A stretch of 14,474 bases of DNA from Pedobacter sp. UBA2067 (lineage in GTDB: Bacteria > Bacteroidota > Bacteroidia > Sphingobacteriales > Sphingobacteriaceae), in contig DDAD01000046.1 of the NCBI GenBank assembly GCA_002333205.1, positions 7,587-22,060 on the forward strand. Reading direction: 5' to 3'. The notes beneath the pieces were generated by a model, which was not told the DNA's origin, did no database searches, and worked only from the letters and a program-made list of their open reading frames with translations. The position numbers and the translations under genes were made by a program. Positions 1 to 6,616 of this stretch are shown in pieces. How positions within the stretch are numbered: the stretch's first letter is position 1; every line of letters begins with the position of its first letter.

Positions 1-828
1 TTTAATCACCATGCATTCTGGGGCAATTACAGCAATATCTTCTCGAGGCGCTTTGAGCCAATCAGCACCTGGCAGGAATTTATCAAGGTTGCCACCGGTC
101 AGCGGTACAATGGCTCCAAGGTCGGTAGTCATTTAGGCTCCATCGACCTTGCCGCGGAATATGAATTTTCGGGGGTAAAAGTGAAAGCCTACCGGCAGCA
201 GCTGTACGAAATCGGTGCATTGGCGAAGCTTGCAAATTTACGTGATGGCTTAAATGGGGTGACCTTGACAAATCTTCATGTAGATGAAAGCAAGCCCGTA
301 ATCTGGAAAAAGTTGTTGCTTGAAGTTTTTTATACCAAAAACCAGGCTGGTGAGGCCTGGTCAAAGCGCACGGAATCAGGTGCCGAAAACTATTACAATA
401 ATTACCAGTATGAAAATGGCTGGTCCTATTATGGACTGAACTTAGGCAGTCCCTTTATCACCGACCGGCAGTTTGCCAGGGACGAACTGGCTGGGCACCC
501 TACACAGCATTTCATCAACAATCGAATCTTTCTGATGCACCTAGGTTTTGAAGGTGCGATAAAGGATATCATGATCCGTACCAAGCTTTCTTACTCCAGG
601 AACTACGGCACGTTCCGTACCAGTGCAGGACCATACCGTATGTTCGGGCAGGTGGTGCAGGCAGATCCGAACCTGTACTTTACGCCGGTGAACCAGTTTT
701 CCTTTTACCTGGAAGGACGTAAGGCTTTTAAGCATAATGTTGTTGCAGGATTAACAATAGCAGGCGACAATGGCCGCCTGCTCTATAACTCTGCCGGTGT
801 AATTGCAAGTATCTCCAAGTCCTTCTAA
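1..828 (+). CDS. Capsule assembly Wzi-family outer-membrane protein, C-terminal part (5' end outside window)
   Basis: The frame is open from base 1 to the TAA at 826-828, giving 275 residues of a longer protein (family members are usually about 450-500 aa), so the GTG at 181 is internal. The sequence is rich in alternating aromatic/polar strands typical of a beta-barrel. It contains the stretch YNNYQYENGWSYYGLNLGSP, which matches the conserved N-x(2)-Y-x-Y-x(2)-GW-x-Y-x-G-x(2)-LG-x-P segment I associate with Bacteroidota Wzi proteins. It ends in a terminal aromatic residue (SISKSF), as expected for BamA-dependent insertion. Known Wzi proteins sit in the outer membrane and help attach or organise surface capsule, which fits the export genes further right. 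It converges on the minus-strand block. The family call is by motif memory, not a search. Confidence 0.75.
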   Translation, partial: FNHHAFWGNYSNIFSRRFEPISTWQEFIKVATGQRYNGSKVGSHLGSIDLAAEYEFSGVKVKAYRQQLYEIGALAKLANLRDGLNGVTLTNLHVDESKPVIWKKLLLEVFYTKNQAGEAWSKRTESGAENYYNNYQYENGWSYYGLNLGSPFITDRQFARDELAGHPTQHFINNRIFLMHLGFEGAIKDIMIRTKLSYSRNYGTFRTSAGPYRMFGQVVQADPNLYFTPVNQFSFYLEGRKAFKHNVVAGLTIAGDNGRLLYNSAGVIASISKSF

Positions 829-874
829 AGATTGATTTCAGGAAACGATGATCTGCGCTTAATGGCTGTTTAAG

Positions 875-896
875 GGACTGTTCTATGGAGCAGTCC
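875..896. terminator. Hairpin between convergent genes, possible bidirectional terminator
   Basis: GGACTGTTC (875-883) pairs with GAGCAGTCC (888-896) around a TATG loop. The stem is 9 bp with one G-T wobble. It lies 46 bp after the Wzi-like stop and 5 bp beyond the stop of the minus-strand gene ending at 902, so it could end transcription from both sides. There is no strong T-run on either side, so intrinsic termination is not certain. Confidence 0.45.
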
Positions 897-901
897 AATT
901 A

Positions 902-1363
902 TCAATTCAGCAGTTCAGAAGAAGTTTGATATAAGGCCTGTGACTTGATGGGCCTGCATAACTCCATAAATTCCCGCTGAAGCGCTAACATGATTCCAGT
1001 GCCGGATTCTTCTATTAGTAAATGCCTGAAGCTGTCTTCATTCAAATAGCGCTCCCTGCAAACGAATACAACATGCTTGTAGATCAATTTACTGCTTCCT
1101 TCCTGGCTGCAGATTTGAAATAGCGGGAACTGAAGTTCAATGCCTCTGGACGGCGTTGCCGCTTTGTATTTTACTACGATATCCGGTGAATGCCACCAGA
1201 TCGGATCGCTTTCATCTTCGGGTCTAAAAACCAGGAAATGGTCATTAGGAGGAAGTTCAATCGTGTCGATATACCTGCTGGTGATTTCAAGTACTGTATT
1301 TTGTGGGTTCCAGCCCGGTAAGGCTAGCAAAACCGTGCTGCTAAGGTGTTGATTAGTTTCCAT
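902..1363 (-). CDS. Hypothetical protein, 153 aa, last gene of the minus-strand block
   Basis: I do not recognise this family. The protein is soluble-looking, with no signal peptide or membrane segment. It has hydrophobic strands early (SSTVLLALPGWNPQ) and a predicted beta-rich middle with the aromatic-rich stretch SDPIWWHSPDIVVKY, then a helical C-terminus. A longer reading from 1411 is possible, but it would overlap the preceding gene by 59 bp. I prefer the ATG at 1363, which overlaps the preceding stop in ATGGAAACTAA (11 bp), an arrangement typical of translational coupling. The coupling suggests it is made together with, and may act with, the 104-aa protein and the DUF6266-like protein. 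Function unknown. Confidence 0.65.
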   Translation of the reverse strand: METNQHLSSTVLLALPGWNPQNTVLEITSRYIDTIELPPNDHFLVFRPEDESDPIWWHSPDIVVKYKAATPSRGIELQFPLFQICSQEGSSKLIYKHVVFVCRERYLNEDSFRHLLIEESGTGIMLALQREFMELCRPIKSQALYQTSSELLN

Positions 1364-1667
1364 GCTTATTAGTATATACCGGCGGGCGCCAGGCTGGTAA
1401 TTTATTTTCAAATAATTGCATCCCGAAGTGCTCGAGGTGTTCTGTTTCTTTATTTTTCAGCTTAATAATGGTGTCGTAGCCCAGCCGATCAATATAGGAC
1501 AGATCAGGATTGTAGATGTCAATGCCGGATAAGCGGAGCAGTTCATCAAGATCTACGTTGCTCCAGTTGTTTAATTCTTTCAGTCGTATGGCAGCAGTTT
1601 CAATTAAGCTTGGTTCATTGCGTTTACAAGCTGGTGGCCTTTGATAGGTCCATCTGTTTTTTCTCAT
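1353..1667 (-). CDS. Hypothetical protein, 104 aa, middle gene of the minus-strand block
   Basis: Unrecognised. The N-terminus is basic (MRKNRWTYQRPPACKR), followed by a mostly helical, acidic middle (SNVDLDELLRLSGIDIYN) and a charged helix (IIKLKNKETEHLEHFG), ending in a proline-rich tail. No membrane segment or signal peptide is visible. It starts at an ATG 16 bp after the DUF6266-like stop and its own stop lies inside the start of the next gene, so the three frames form one tight unit. Its reality rests mainly on this packing and on an intact frame. No function can be assigned. Confidence 0.6.
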   Translation of the reverse strand: MRKNRWTYQRPPACKRNEPSLIETAAIRLKELNNWSNVDLDELLRLSGIDIYNPDLSYIDRLGYDTIIKLKNKETEHLEHFGMQLFENKLPAWRPPVYTNKHGN

Positions 1668-1683
1668 GTGTGGAGCGGGTTAA

Positions 1684-2322
1684 TTAAGAATTGCGGATGC
1701 TGCCCAGGTAGTTGCTGTTAGAAACAAGCTCCCGGTCTTCGGATGCGAAGGCGATGTAAGTTTCCATCTGCAGGTTGCGGTAGGAAGGCGGGAGCGCTAA
1801 GCTGGCTGTTCCGGATTTGCGTGCTGTGCCTGCAGTGGTAAACAGGGCTTCGTTGACTTCCGGAAACAAGGCGAGTAGCATGGCCTGGTCCTCATTGGTG
1901 GCCCAGGGTAAGTTCAGGTCAATGTCCCAGGTAAATCTTAACCCTCCGGGATCCAAAGAGACTGCAGCGTTTTTAGCGGGCATGCCCTTGCCGCGGCAGA
2001 GCAAGAGCCTATCGTACAAGAGCACTGGGGCGTCCTCGACAATCCCGATGGCATGTTTGCTGTTGTAGGACGTTGCCAGGTTGTGGTAGTTGTAGATGGT
2101 GCCAGCTGCTTCATTTTTGAAGCCAGCTTTGATGAAAGGCTTGATTTTAGCAAACAGCTGCATCAGTAATTTGATGTTGCTGTTCTGTGCAAGCACTTTC
2201 CTGGATTTGATTGTTTTCTTTACACCGAGGCCGCGGACAACTTCCTGACCATTGAGTTCGTAGAATACCATATTCGATATCCGACCACTTGTAGCACCTG
2301 TGGTGCTGTTAAATTTTCCCAT
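1684..2322 (-). CDS. DUF6266-like protein, 212 aa
   Basis: The N-terminus MGKFNSTTGATSGRISNMVF, followed by a YELNGQEVVRGLG segment, resembles the Gly-rich opening of DUF6266 proteins (pattern G-x-SG-[KR]-[IV]-x-N-x-V-x-Y-x(2)-NGQ-x-V-[IV]-R). A basic helical region follows at about residues 30-80. The C-terminal half (about 115-212) reads like a beta-sandwich: LRFTWDID, DQAMLLALFP, LALPPSYRNLQMETYIAFAS, ending SNSNYLG. The start at 2322 fits the conserved MG opening; a TTG at 2334 would add only four residues. The family has no established function to my knowledge. It heads a compact unit with two unknown genes and lies downstream of a zinc-ribbon gene on the same strand. The family assignment is by memory of its N-terminal motif. 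Confidence 0.72.
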   Translation of the reverse strand: MGKFNSTTGATSGRISNMVFYELNGQEVVRGLGVKKTIKSRKVLAQNSNIKLLMQLFAKIKPFIKAGFKNEAAGTIYNYHNLATSYNSKHAIGIVEDAPVLLYDRLLLCRGKGMPAKNAAVSLDPGGLRFTWDIDLNLPWATNEDQAMLLALFPEVNEALFTTAGTARKSGTASLALPPSYRNLQMETYIAFASEDRELVSNSNYLGSIRNS

Positions 2323-2352
2323 TCTGAAGAGCAATTAAATTTGATTAGAAAT

Positions 2353-2360
2353 CCAAGGTA
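2353..2360 (-). promoter_or_regulatory. Candidate Bacteroidota -7 box for the DUF6266 unit
   Basis: On the minus strand the octamer is TACCTTGG, one base from TAnnTTTG. It would start transcription about 24 bases before the ATG at 2322. A TTTG lies 15 bases upstream (2376-2379) rather than the usual 19-21, so the -33 element is weak. The box directly abuts the inverted repeat at 2361-2386. Confidence 0.35.
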
Positions 2361-2386
2361 TTACTTTTTTATTAACAAAAAAGTAA
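2361..2386. repeat. 10-bp perfect inverted repeat next to promoter-like box
   Basis: TTACTTTTTT (2361-2370) and AAAAAAGTAA (2377-2386) are exact reverse complements around ATTAAC. For minus-strand transcription it occupies the spacer just upstream of the TACCTTGG box, where an operator would sit. Read in RNA it could also act as a T-rich hairpin ending transcripts from the zinc-ribbon gene. Confidence 0.55.
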
Positions 2387-2423
2387 ATTCTGGAAATATA
2401 TTATACTCTAAAGAGGGGTTGCG

Positions 2424-2482
2424 CAGGCATCGAATAGCCCTTGATCAGGCCATTAGCCAGGTCAAGGGCTATTCGATGCCTG
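2424..2482. repeat. 21-bp perfect inverted repeat with 17-nt loop
   Basis: The arms 2424-2444 and 2462-2482 are exact reverse complements (arm begins CAGGCATCGAATAGC). The loop 2445-2461 contains CAGGCCAT (2446-2453), which can instead pair with ATGGCCTG at 2486-2493. The two pairings cannot easily coexist because only three bases link the stems. The element lies in the 243-bp gap between the zinc-ribbon and DUF6266 genes. It may be a strong terminator, an RNA switch or a mobile palindromic repeat. The sequence alone does not decide. Confidence 0.8.
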
Positions 2483-2565
2483 ATTATGGCCTGGGCAAGG
2501 CCTGCTTACCACCGAAGCTGTCCCGAAGCCAATACCTGCATGCGGTCTGGTTATATGGGCCACGC

Positions 2566-2739
2566 TTAAGGTAGCTTAGCGTAAAACCGGTTACCACAGC
2601 GATAGCAGACAAAATGCCGGAGTTTGCTCCAGGGTAGGAAAGTCTTAACGAAAGTGCCGCGCGGAATCCTGTCGGTGTTATCGTTTTTACATTTTGGGCA
2701 GGTTACTACCTTTTTTTCGGGGGGAGAGACTGAGCGCAT
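2566..2739 (-). CDS. Small zinc-ribbon protein, 57 aa
   Basis: A complete short frame reads from the ATG at 2739 to TAA at 2566-2568. It has two CxxC knuckles, CPKC at residues 14-17 and CYRC at 45-48, spaced as in a zinc ribbon. The linker is basic (RIPRGTFVKTFLPWSKLRHF) and the second knuckle continues as CYRCGNRFY. This is the pattern of small Bacteroidota zinc-ribbon proteins, which may bind nucleic acid or protein; no specific function is known to me. A promoter-like pair lies just upstream (ATTG, 19 bases, TAGTTTTG). It precedes the DUF6266 unit on the same strand, separated by 243 bp containing strong inverted repeats, so it may be a separate transcription unit. Confidence 0.75.
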   Translation of the reverse strand: MRSVSPPEKKVVTCPKCKNDNTDRIPRGTFVKTFLPWSKLRHFVCYRCGNRFYAKLP

Positions 2740-2742
2740 TTA

Positions 2743-2780
2743 GAGGTTTTTTTTGCAAAACTATCTAAATAAAAAACCTC
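2743..2780. repeat. 10-bp inverted repeat around the zinc-ribbon promoter
   Basis: GAGGTTTTTT (2743-2752) pairs exactly with AAAAAACCTC (2771-2780), with 18 bases between. It flanks the TAGTTTTG box of the minus-strand promoter, so a dimeric regulator or a hairpin in the short leader is possible. No other signal identifies it. Confidence 0.45.
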
Positions 2781-2786
2781 CGCAAT
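2756..2786 (-). promoter_or_regulatory. Candidate Bacteroidota promoter for the zinc-ribbon gene
   Basis: On the minus strand ATTG (2786-2783) is followed after 19 bases by TAGTTTTG (2763-2756). This fits the phylum consensus TTTG-N19-TAnnTTTG with one mismatch in the upstream element and none in the downstream one. The leader to the ATG at 2739 would be only about ten bases. Confidence 0.5.
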
Positions 2787-2836
2787 GGCACGAATTTTCA
2801 CAGTACCTAAAGGCCTGAAAGTCAAACAGAAAAATT

Positions 2837-3135
2837 AAAAACTTTTCACTTGCAGATAATACGTGTTCGTGTATAGAAATCCAACTTTACGGAAATCCGT
2901 AATTTTTGATGCGTAATTCTTGCTTTATTTCGTGCAAGAATGCGCTGAAACCCACAACTTAGTGTTCCATCTAATGCAGGGGAATACTGAATAATCCCGT
3001 TTAATAAATACGATAACTTGCTTTTTAAATGCTTTCTCAAAATTTCACAGTGAATTAATGTGAAAGGCATAAAAAATTCCAAAATTAGCTTACCTTTGCG
3101 GCAGTTAACGTGATTAATAATTATCTCAATACTTT
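2837..3135. other. Gene-free region upstream of glmS with three dyads
   Basis: No convincing gene is seen on either strand. Three inverted repeats are present: TTACGGA/TCCGTAA with two bases between (2887-2902), ATTCTTGC/GCAAGAAT with ten bases between (2916-2941), and TTTCACA/TGTGAAA with nine bases between (3043-3065). The last lies just upstream of the glmS promoter box. It also contains TTCAC-A-GTGAA and a second GTGAA ten bases on, one helical turn away. These could be regulator sites. I see no glmS ribozyme core. Confidence 0.5.
3091..3098 (+). promoter_or_regulatory. Bacteroidota -7 box of the glmS promoter
   Basis: TACCTTTG matches TAnnTTTG exactly and lies 37 bases before the glmS ATG, giving a leader of about 30 bases. 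No TTTG is found at the expected upstream distance; that place is next to the TTTCACA/TGTGAAA dyad, so an activator might help. Confidence 0.6.
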
Positions 3136-4974
3136 ATGTGTGGAATTGTAGGGTACATTGGCTTCCGTGAGGCATGGCCAATTGTCATCAAAGGTCTGAA
3201 AAGATTAGAATATCGTGGATACGATAGTGCAGGAATTGCATTGATCGGCGAAAGCGGATTAAACATTTATAAAAAAGCCGGCAAGGTTGTCGAGCTTGAA
3301 AACTTTGCAGAGGGTAAGGACCAAAGCGGAAGCATTGGTATCGGACACACCCGCTGGGCCACCCACGGTGCGCCTTCAGATCGCAATTCACACCCACACA
3401 CTTCAAATGACGGACAACTCAGTATCATCCACAACGGGATTATTGAGAACTACGCGACCATCAAGGAAGAACTGGTAAAACGCGGACATACTTTCAATAG
3501 TGATACGGATACAGAAGTATTGGTGCATTTGATTGAAGAGATCTATAAAAACGAAAACCATGATCTTTTCGAAGCGGTTCGATTGGCGCTGCATGAAGTA
3601 AGTGGTGCTTACGCGATTGTGGTGATGGATAAAGAAAATCCGGATCAACTGATTGCGGCAAGAAAAGGCAGTCCAATGGTGATCGGTGTTGGCGAAGGTG
3701 AATACTTCATTGCTTCAGATGCTACACCAATTGTAGAGTACACCAAAAACGTGATCTACCTTAAAGATAACGAGATAGCCTTCCTGAAACGTGACGAGTT
3801 GGTGATCACCAGCCTGGATAATGTGGAGCAAACACCATACATCCATGAGTTGGAAATGAAACTGGAGATGCTGGAAAAAGGCGGTTACGAGCATTTCATG
3901 TTAAAAGAAATCTACGAGCAGCCACGTTCTATTCGCGACTGTCTGCGCGGCCGCATCTACCCATCAGAAGGACGCGTGCAGTTGGGTGGTTTACAGGAAT
4001 ATGCAGAGAAATTCAAAAACATAGACCGGATCATCATCATTGCCTGTGGTACATCATGGCATGCTGGTCTGGTTGGGGAATACCTGATTGAAGAATACGC
4101 GAGAATTCCGGTGGAAGTAGAATATGCTTCGGAATTCCGGTACCGTAATCCAATCATTACTGAAAAAGATATTGTAATCGCGATCTCCCAGTCGGGCGAA
4201 ACCGCAGATACCATGGCTGCAATTGAAATGGCCAAGGAAAAAGGTGCAACCATCTTTGGCGTTTGTAACGTGGTTGGTGCATCCATTCCAAGAATTACCC
4301 ATGCAGGTGCCTATACGCATGCTGGTCCTGAAATTGGCGTTGCCTCAACAAAGGCCTTTACCGCTCAGGTTACCGTATTGACGCTGATTGCTTTCTTTAT
4401 GGCGCAGCAAAAAGGTACGGTGAACAATTCTAAAATGGTGGAATTGTTGACCGAGTTAGACTTAATTCCTGGGAAAGTAGAGCAGGCGTTAAAAGCTGAT
4501 GCGCTGATCCAGGAGATCTCTGCGAAGTTTAAAGATTCCAGAAACTGCTTGTTCCTGGGTCGTGGAAGTGGCTTCCCGGTTGCATTGGAAGGTGCATTGA
4601 AATTGAAAGAAATTTCTTACATCCATGCGGAAGGGTACCCTGCTGCGGAAATGAAACACGGTCCAATTGCCCTGATTGACGAAGAAATGCCGGTTGTTGT
4701 GATTGCAACCAGGAACTCTTCTTATGAAAAGGTGATCAGTAACATTCAGGAAGTAAAAGCCAGAAAAGGTATTGTTCTTGCTATTGTGACTGAAGGTGAT
4801 GAAACCGTAAAAGCTATGGCAGATTATGTAATTGAAATTCCAGAAGCAAGTGAGGCATTTCTACCATTACTGGCGACCATACCATTACAGCTTTTGTCTT
4901 ACCATATTGCCGTGCTGAGAGGCTGTAATGTAGATCAGCCAAGGAATTTAGCTAAATCTGTAACTGTTGAGTAA
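3136..4974 (+). CDS. glmS: Glutamine--fructose-6-phosphate aminotransferase (isomerizing), GlmS
   Basis: This cytoplasmic enzyme converts fructose-6-phosphate and glutamine to glucosamine-6-phosphate, the first step to UDP-GlcNAc for peptidoglycan and surface glycans. At 612 aa it has full length (E. coli GlmS is about 609). The start MCGIVGYIG puts the nucleophile Cys at position 2 after Met removal. Glutaminase motifs are YRGYDSAGI (27-35), HTRWATHG (71-78) and HNGIIEN (99-105). The first sugar isomerase domain has ACGTSWHAG from residue 303 and SQSGETADT; the second has GRGSGFP from residue 475 and MKHGPIALI. The C-terminus DQPRNLAKSVTVE is the usual GlmS end. No frameshift is seen. It is followed with an 8-bp overlap by the RemB-like gene, so the two are probably co-transcribed. 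Confidence 0.97.
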   Translation: MCGIVGYIGFREAWPIVIKGLKRLEYRGYDSAGIALIGESGLNIYKKAGKVVELENFAEGKDQSGSIGIGHTRWATHGAPSDRNSHPHTSNDGQLSIIHNGIIENYATIKEELVKRGHTFNSDTDTEVLVHLIEEIYKNENHDLFEAVRLALHEVSGAYAIVVMDKENPDQLIAARKGSPMVIGVGEGEYFIASDATPIVEYTKNVIYLKDNEIAFLKRDELVITSLDNVEQTPYIHELEMKLEMLEKGGYEHFMLKEIYEQPRSIRDCLRGRIYPSEGRVQLGGLQEYAEKFKNIDRIIIIACGTSWHAGLVGEYLIEEYARIPVEVEYASEFRYRNPIITEKDIVIAISQSGETADTMAAIEMAKEKGATIFGVCNVVGASIPRITHAGAYTHAGPEIGVASTKAFTAQVTVLTLIAFFMAQQKGTVNNSKMVELLTELDLIPGKVEQALKADALIQEISAKFKDSRNCLFLGRGSGFPVALEGALKLKEISYIHAEGYPAAEMKHGPIALIDEEMPVVVIATRNSSYEKVISNIQEVKARKGIVLAIVTEGDETVKAMADYVIEIPEASEAFLPLLATIPLQLLSYHIAVLRGCNVDQPRNLAKSVTVE

Positions 4975-6616
4975 ATCGAAATTACATAGACAACTGTCAA
5001 AACTCGTTGCAGGATGTCTGTTCCTTGTCACTGCTGTTTGTTCTTCAGGAGCAAGAGCGCAGGAGCAGACACCCAATGTAAATTTGCCTTATTCCTATCA
5101 GTTTTATCAAAAGCTGAATAAGCAGGTTTACGATGTTGATACCAGGATGCACAGTTCCATTCGCGGCTATTATGCGGATGATACTTTGCTGGTGCAACGC
5201 TACCAACAGCTCATGAATTTGGGCGTCGATAGTAATGTTTATCGTAAATGGGTAAGGCGCAAAATCACGGATGAACATTTGTTGAACTTCCAGTCGGAAG
5301 ACTATAACATTTACGCAGATTTTCTACCTGATTTCCAAATTGGACGCGAGTTTAATGATGGGCAAGGTACCTGGAAAAATACCCGCGGTTACCAGATTGG
5401 CGGTACTATTGGTAAGAAGTTTTCTTTTTATACAAACGGTTTCGAAAACCAGGCCGTATTTGCGAATTACCTGACCAGATTTATCAACACAAACCAGGTT
5501 GTACCAAGTGAAATGTCTGGTAAACTCGGTGAAAAAACTAAGGACTGGGCTTATGTTACTGCTTTGGTTTCTTATACGCCAAACAAGTATTTGAACTTTG
5601 CATTAGGGTATGATAAAAACTTCATTGGAGATGGTTATCGCTCCATGTTGCTATCTGATGTAGCAGCGAATTATTCCTTTTTCCGCTTACGTGCAACCGT
5701 TGGGAATATTCAATATCAAACCATTTTTTCTTACATGCTGGACAATCAAGCGCCACCTTTAACGGATGATCGCAGACTAGGTTCCAGAGGAAAATGGAAT
5801 GCCATGCATTATGTGGACTGGAATATTTCTAATCGCTTTTCACTTGGTTTATTTCAGGCAGTTACCTGGGCTGATGCAGAACCAGAAGGTAAGCGTGGTT
5901 TTGACTTTAATTACATTCATCCTTTCGTGTTTTTACGACCGATAGAAAGCGCAAATAGTTCCTCTCCAGATAAGATGCGTTTAGGTATGAATGTCAAGTA
6001 TGAAGTTTCAAAAAAGGCTGCCGTTTACGGTCAATTTCTGTTTGATGAATTTGTGGCAAAAGAAGTTTTTAACGGAAGTGGCTTTTGGGCAAACAAATGG
6101 GCGGTACAACTGGGCCTGAGAGGTTCTGACTTGTTCAAGGTCGAAAATTTAAACTATTTGGCGGAGTTTAATACTGCAAGGCCTTATACCTATTCCCATT
6201 TTCAGCGATTGACCAGTTATTCCGGTATGAACCAGCCTTTAGCGCATCCAATGGGCGCAAATTTTCGAGAGTTCCTGGGGATTGTAAATTACAGCTATAA
6301 ACGCTTTGACTTCCAGGGCCAGGCGAGTTATGCCAGGTATGGAATGGATCCTGCTGGATTAAACTATGGTTCGAATATTTTCTTGTCTTATAATACCAGA
6401 GTGCATGATTATGGCAATCATGTTGGTCAAGGGTTAGAGACTGACTTATATTTCCTAGAGGCAAAAGTTTCGTACTTGTTAAATCCAAAATACAACTTGA
6501 GAATCGAATTGGGAGGTGTGTACCGGAATGAAAAGTCGGTTGAATTTACACAAAAAACGAAATTAATAACCTTTGGTTTGAGGAGTAGCTTCCGAAATTT
6601 ATATCAGGATTTTTAG
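4967..6616 (+). CDS. RemB/Wzi-like outer-membrane beta-barrel protein
   Basis: A 549-residue exported protein. A signal peptide runs to ARA-Q (cut after about residue 31), with a basic start (KSKLHRQLSK) and a hydrophobic core (LVAGCLFLVTAV). The body is strand-rich with many aromatic residues and motifs such as LGYDKNFIGDGYRSMLLSD and HYVDWNISNRFSLGLFQAV. I associate these with the family annotated as gliding motility protein RemB in Bacteroidota, related to Wzi capsule barrels; it ends in F. The start is a TTG overlapping the glmS stop (TTGAGTAA). A stop in this frame at 4961-4963 leaves only CTG 4964 or TTG 4967, and no ATG precedes the signal peptide. A role in surface polysaccharide handling or surface motility is inferred from family and location. 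Confidence 0.8.
   Translation: MSKSKLHRQLSKLVAGCLFLVTAVCSSGARAQEQTPNVNLPYSYQFYQKLNKQVYDVDTRMHSSIRGYYADDTLLVQRYQQLMNLGVDSNVYRKWVRRKITDEHLLNFQSEDYNIYADFLPDFQIGREFNDGQGTWKNTRGYQIGGTIGKKFSFYTNGFENQAVFANYLTRFINTNQVVPSEMSGKLGEKTKDWAYVTALVSYTPNKYLNFALGYDKNFIGDGYRSMLLSDVAANYSFFRLRATVGNIQYQTIFSYMLDNQAPPLTDDRRLGSRGKWNAMHYVDWNISNRFSLGLFQAVTWADAEPEGKRGFDFNYIHPFVFLRPIESANSSSPDKMRLGMNVKYEVSKKAAVYGQFLFDEFVAKEVFNGSGFWANKWAVQLGLRGSDLFKVENLNYLAEFNTARPYTYSHFQRLTSYSGMNQPLAHPMGANFREFLGIVNYSYKRFDFQGQASYARYGMDPAGLNYGSNIFLSYNTRVHDYGNHVGQGLETDLYFLEAKVSYLLNPKYNLRIELGGVYRNEKSVEFTQKTKLITFGLRSSFRNLYQDF

Noticed and set aside
1364..1411. Longer start (1411) for the 153-aa protein
   Set aside because: It would overlap the upstream gene by 59 bp, whereas the ATG at 1363 gives a compact 11-bp overlap.
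2424..2493. Fixed H-type pseudoknot using both pairings at once
   Set aside because: Only three bases connect the 21-bp stem to the second partner, too few to span two helical turns, so the pairings are better seen as alternatives.
2341..2574. 77-codon plus-strand frame
   Set aside because: It runs through both inverted repeats and the end of the antisense zinc-ribbon gene, and has no recognisable composition or motif.
2846..3082. 78-codon minus-strand frame upstream of glmS
   Set aside because: It needs a TTG start, covers the three dyads and ends up against the glmS promoter; the protein shows no domain or signal.
3099..3135. glmS ribozyme in the glmS leader
   Set aside because: The leader after the promoter box is only about 30 bases, too short for the ribozyme core, which is also not known from this phylum to my knowledge.
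3957..4320. Two long minus-strand frames inside glmS
   Set aside because: They are antisense to the conserved isomerase domain of GlmS, an expected by-product of its codon usage.
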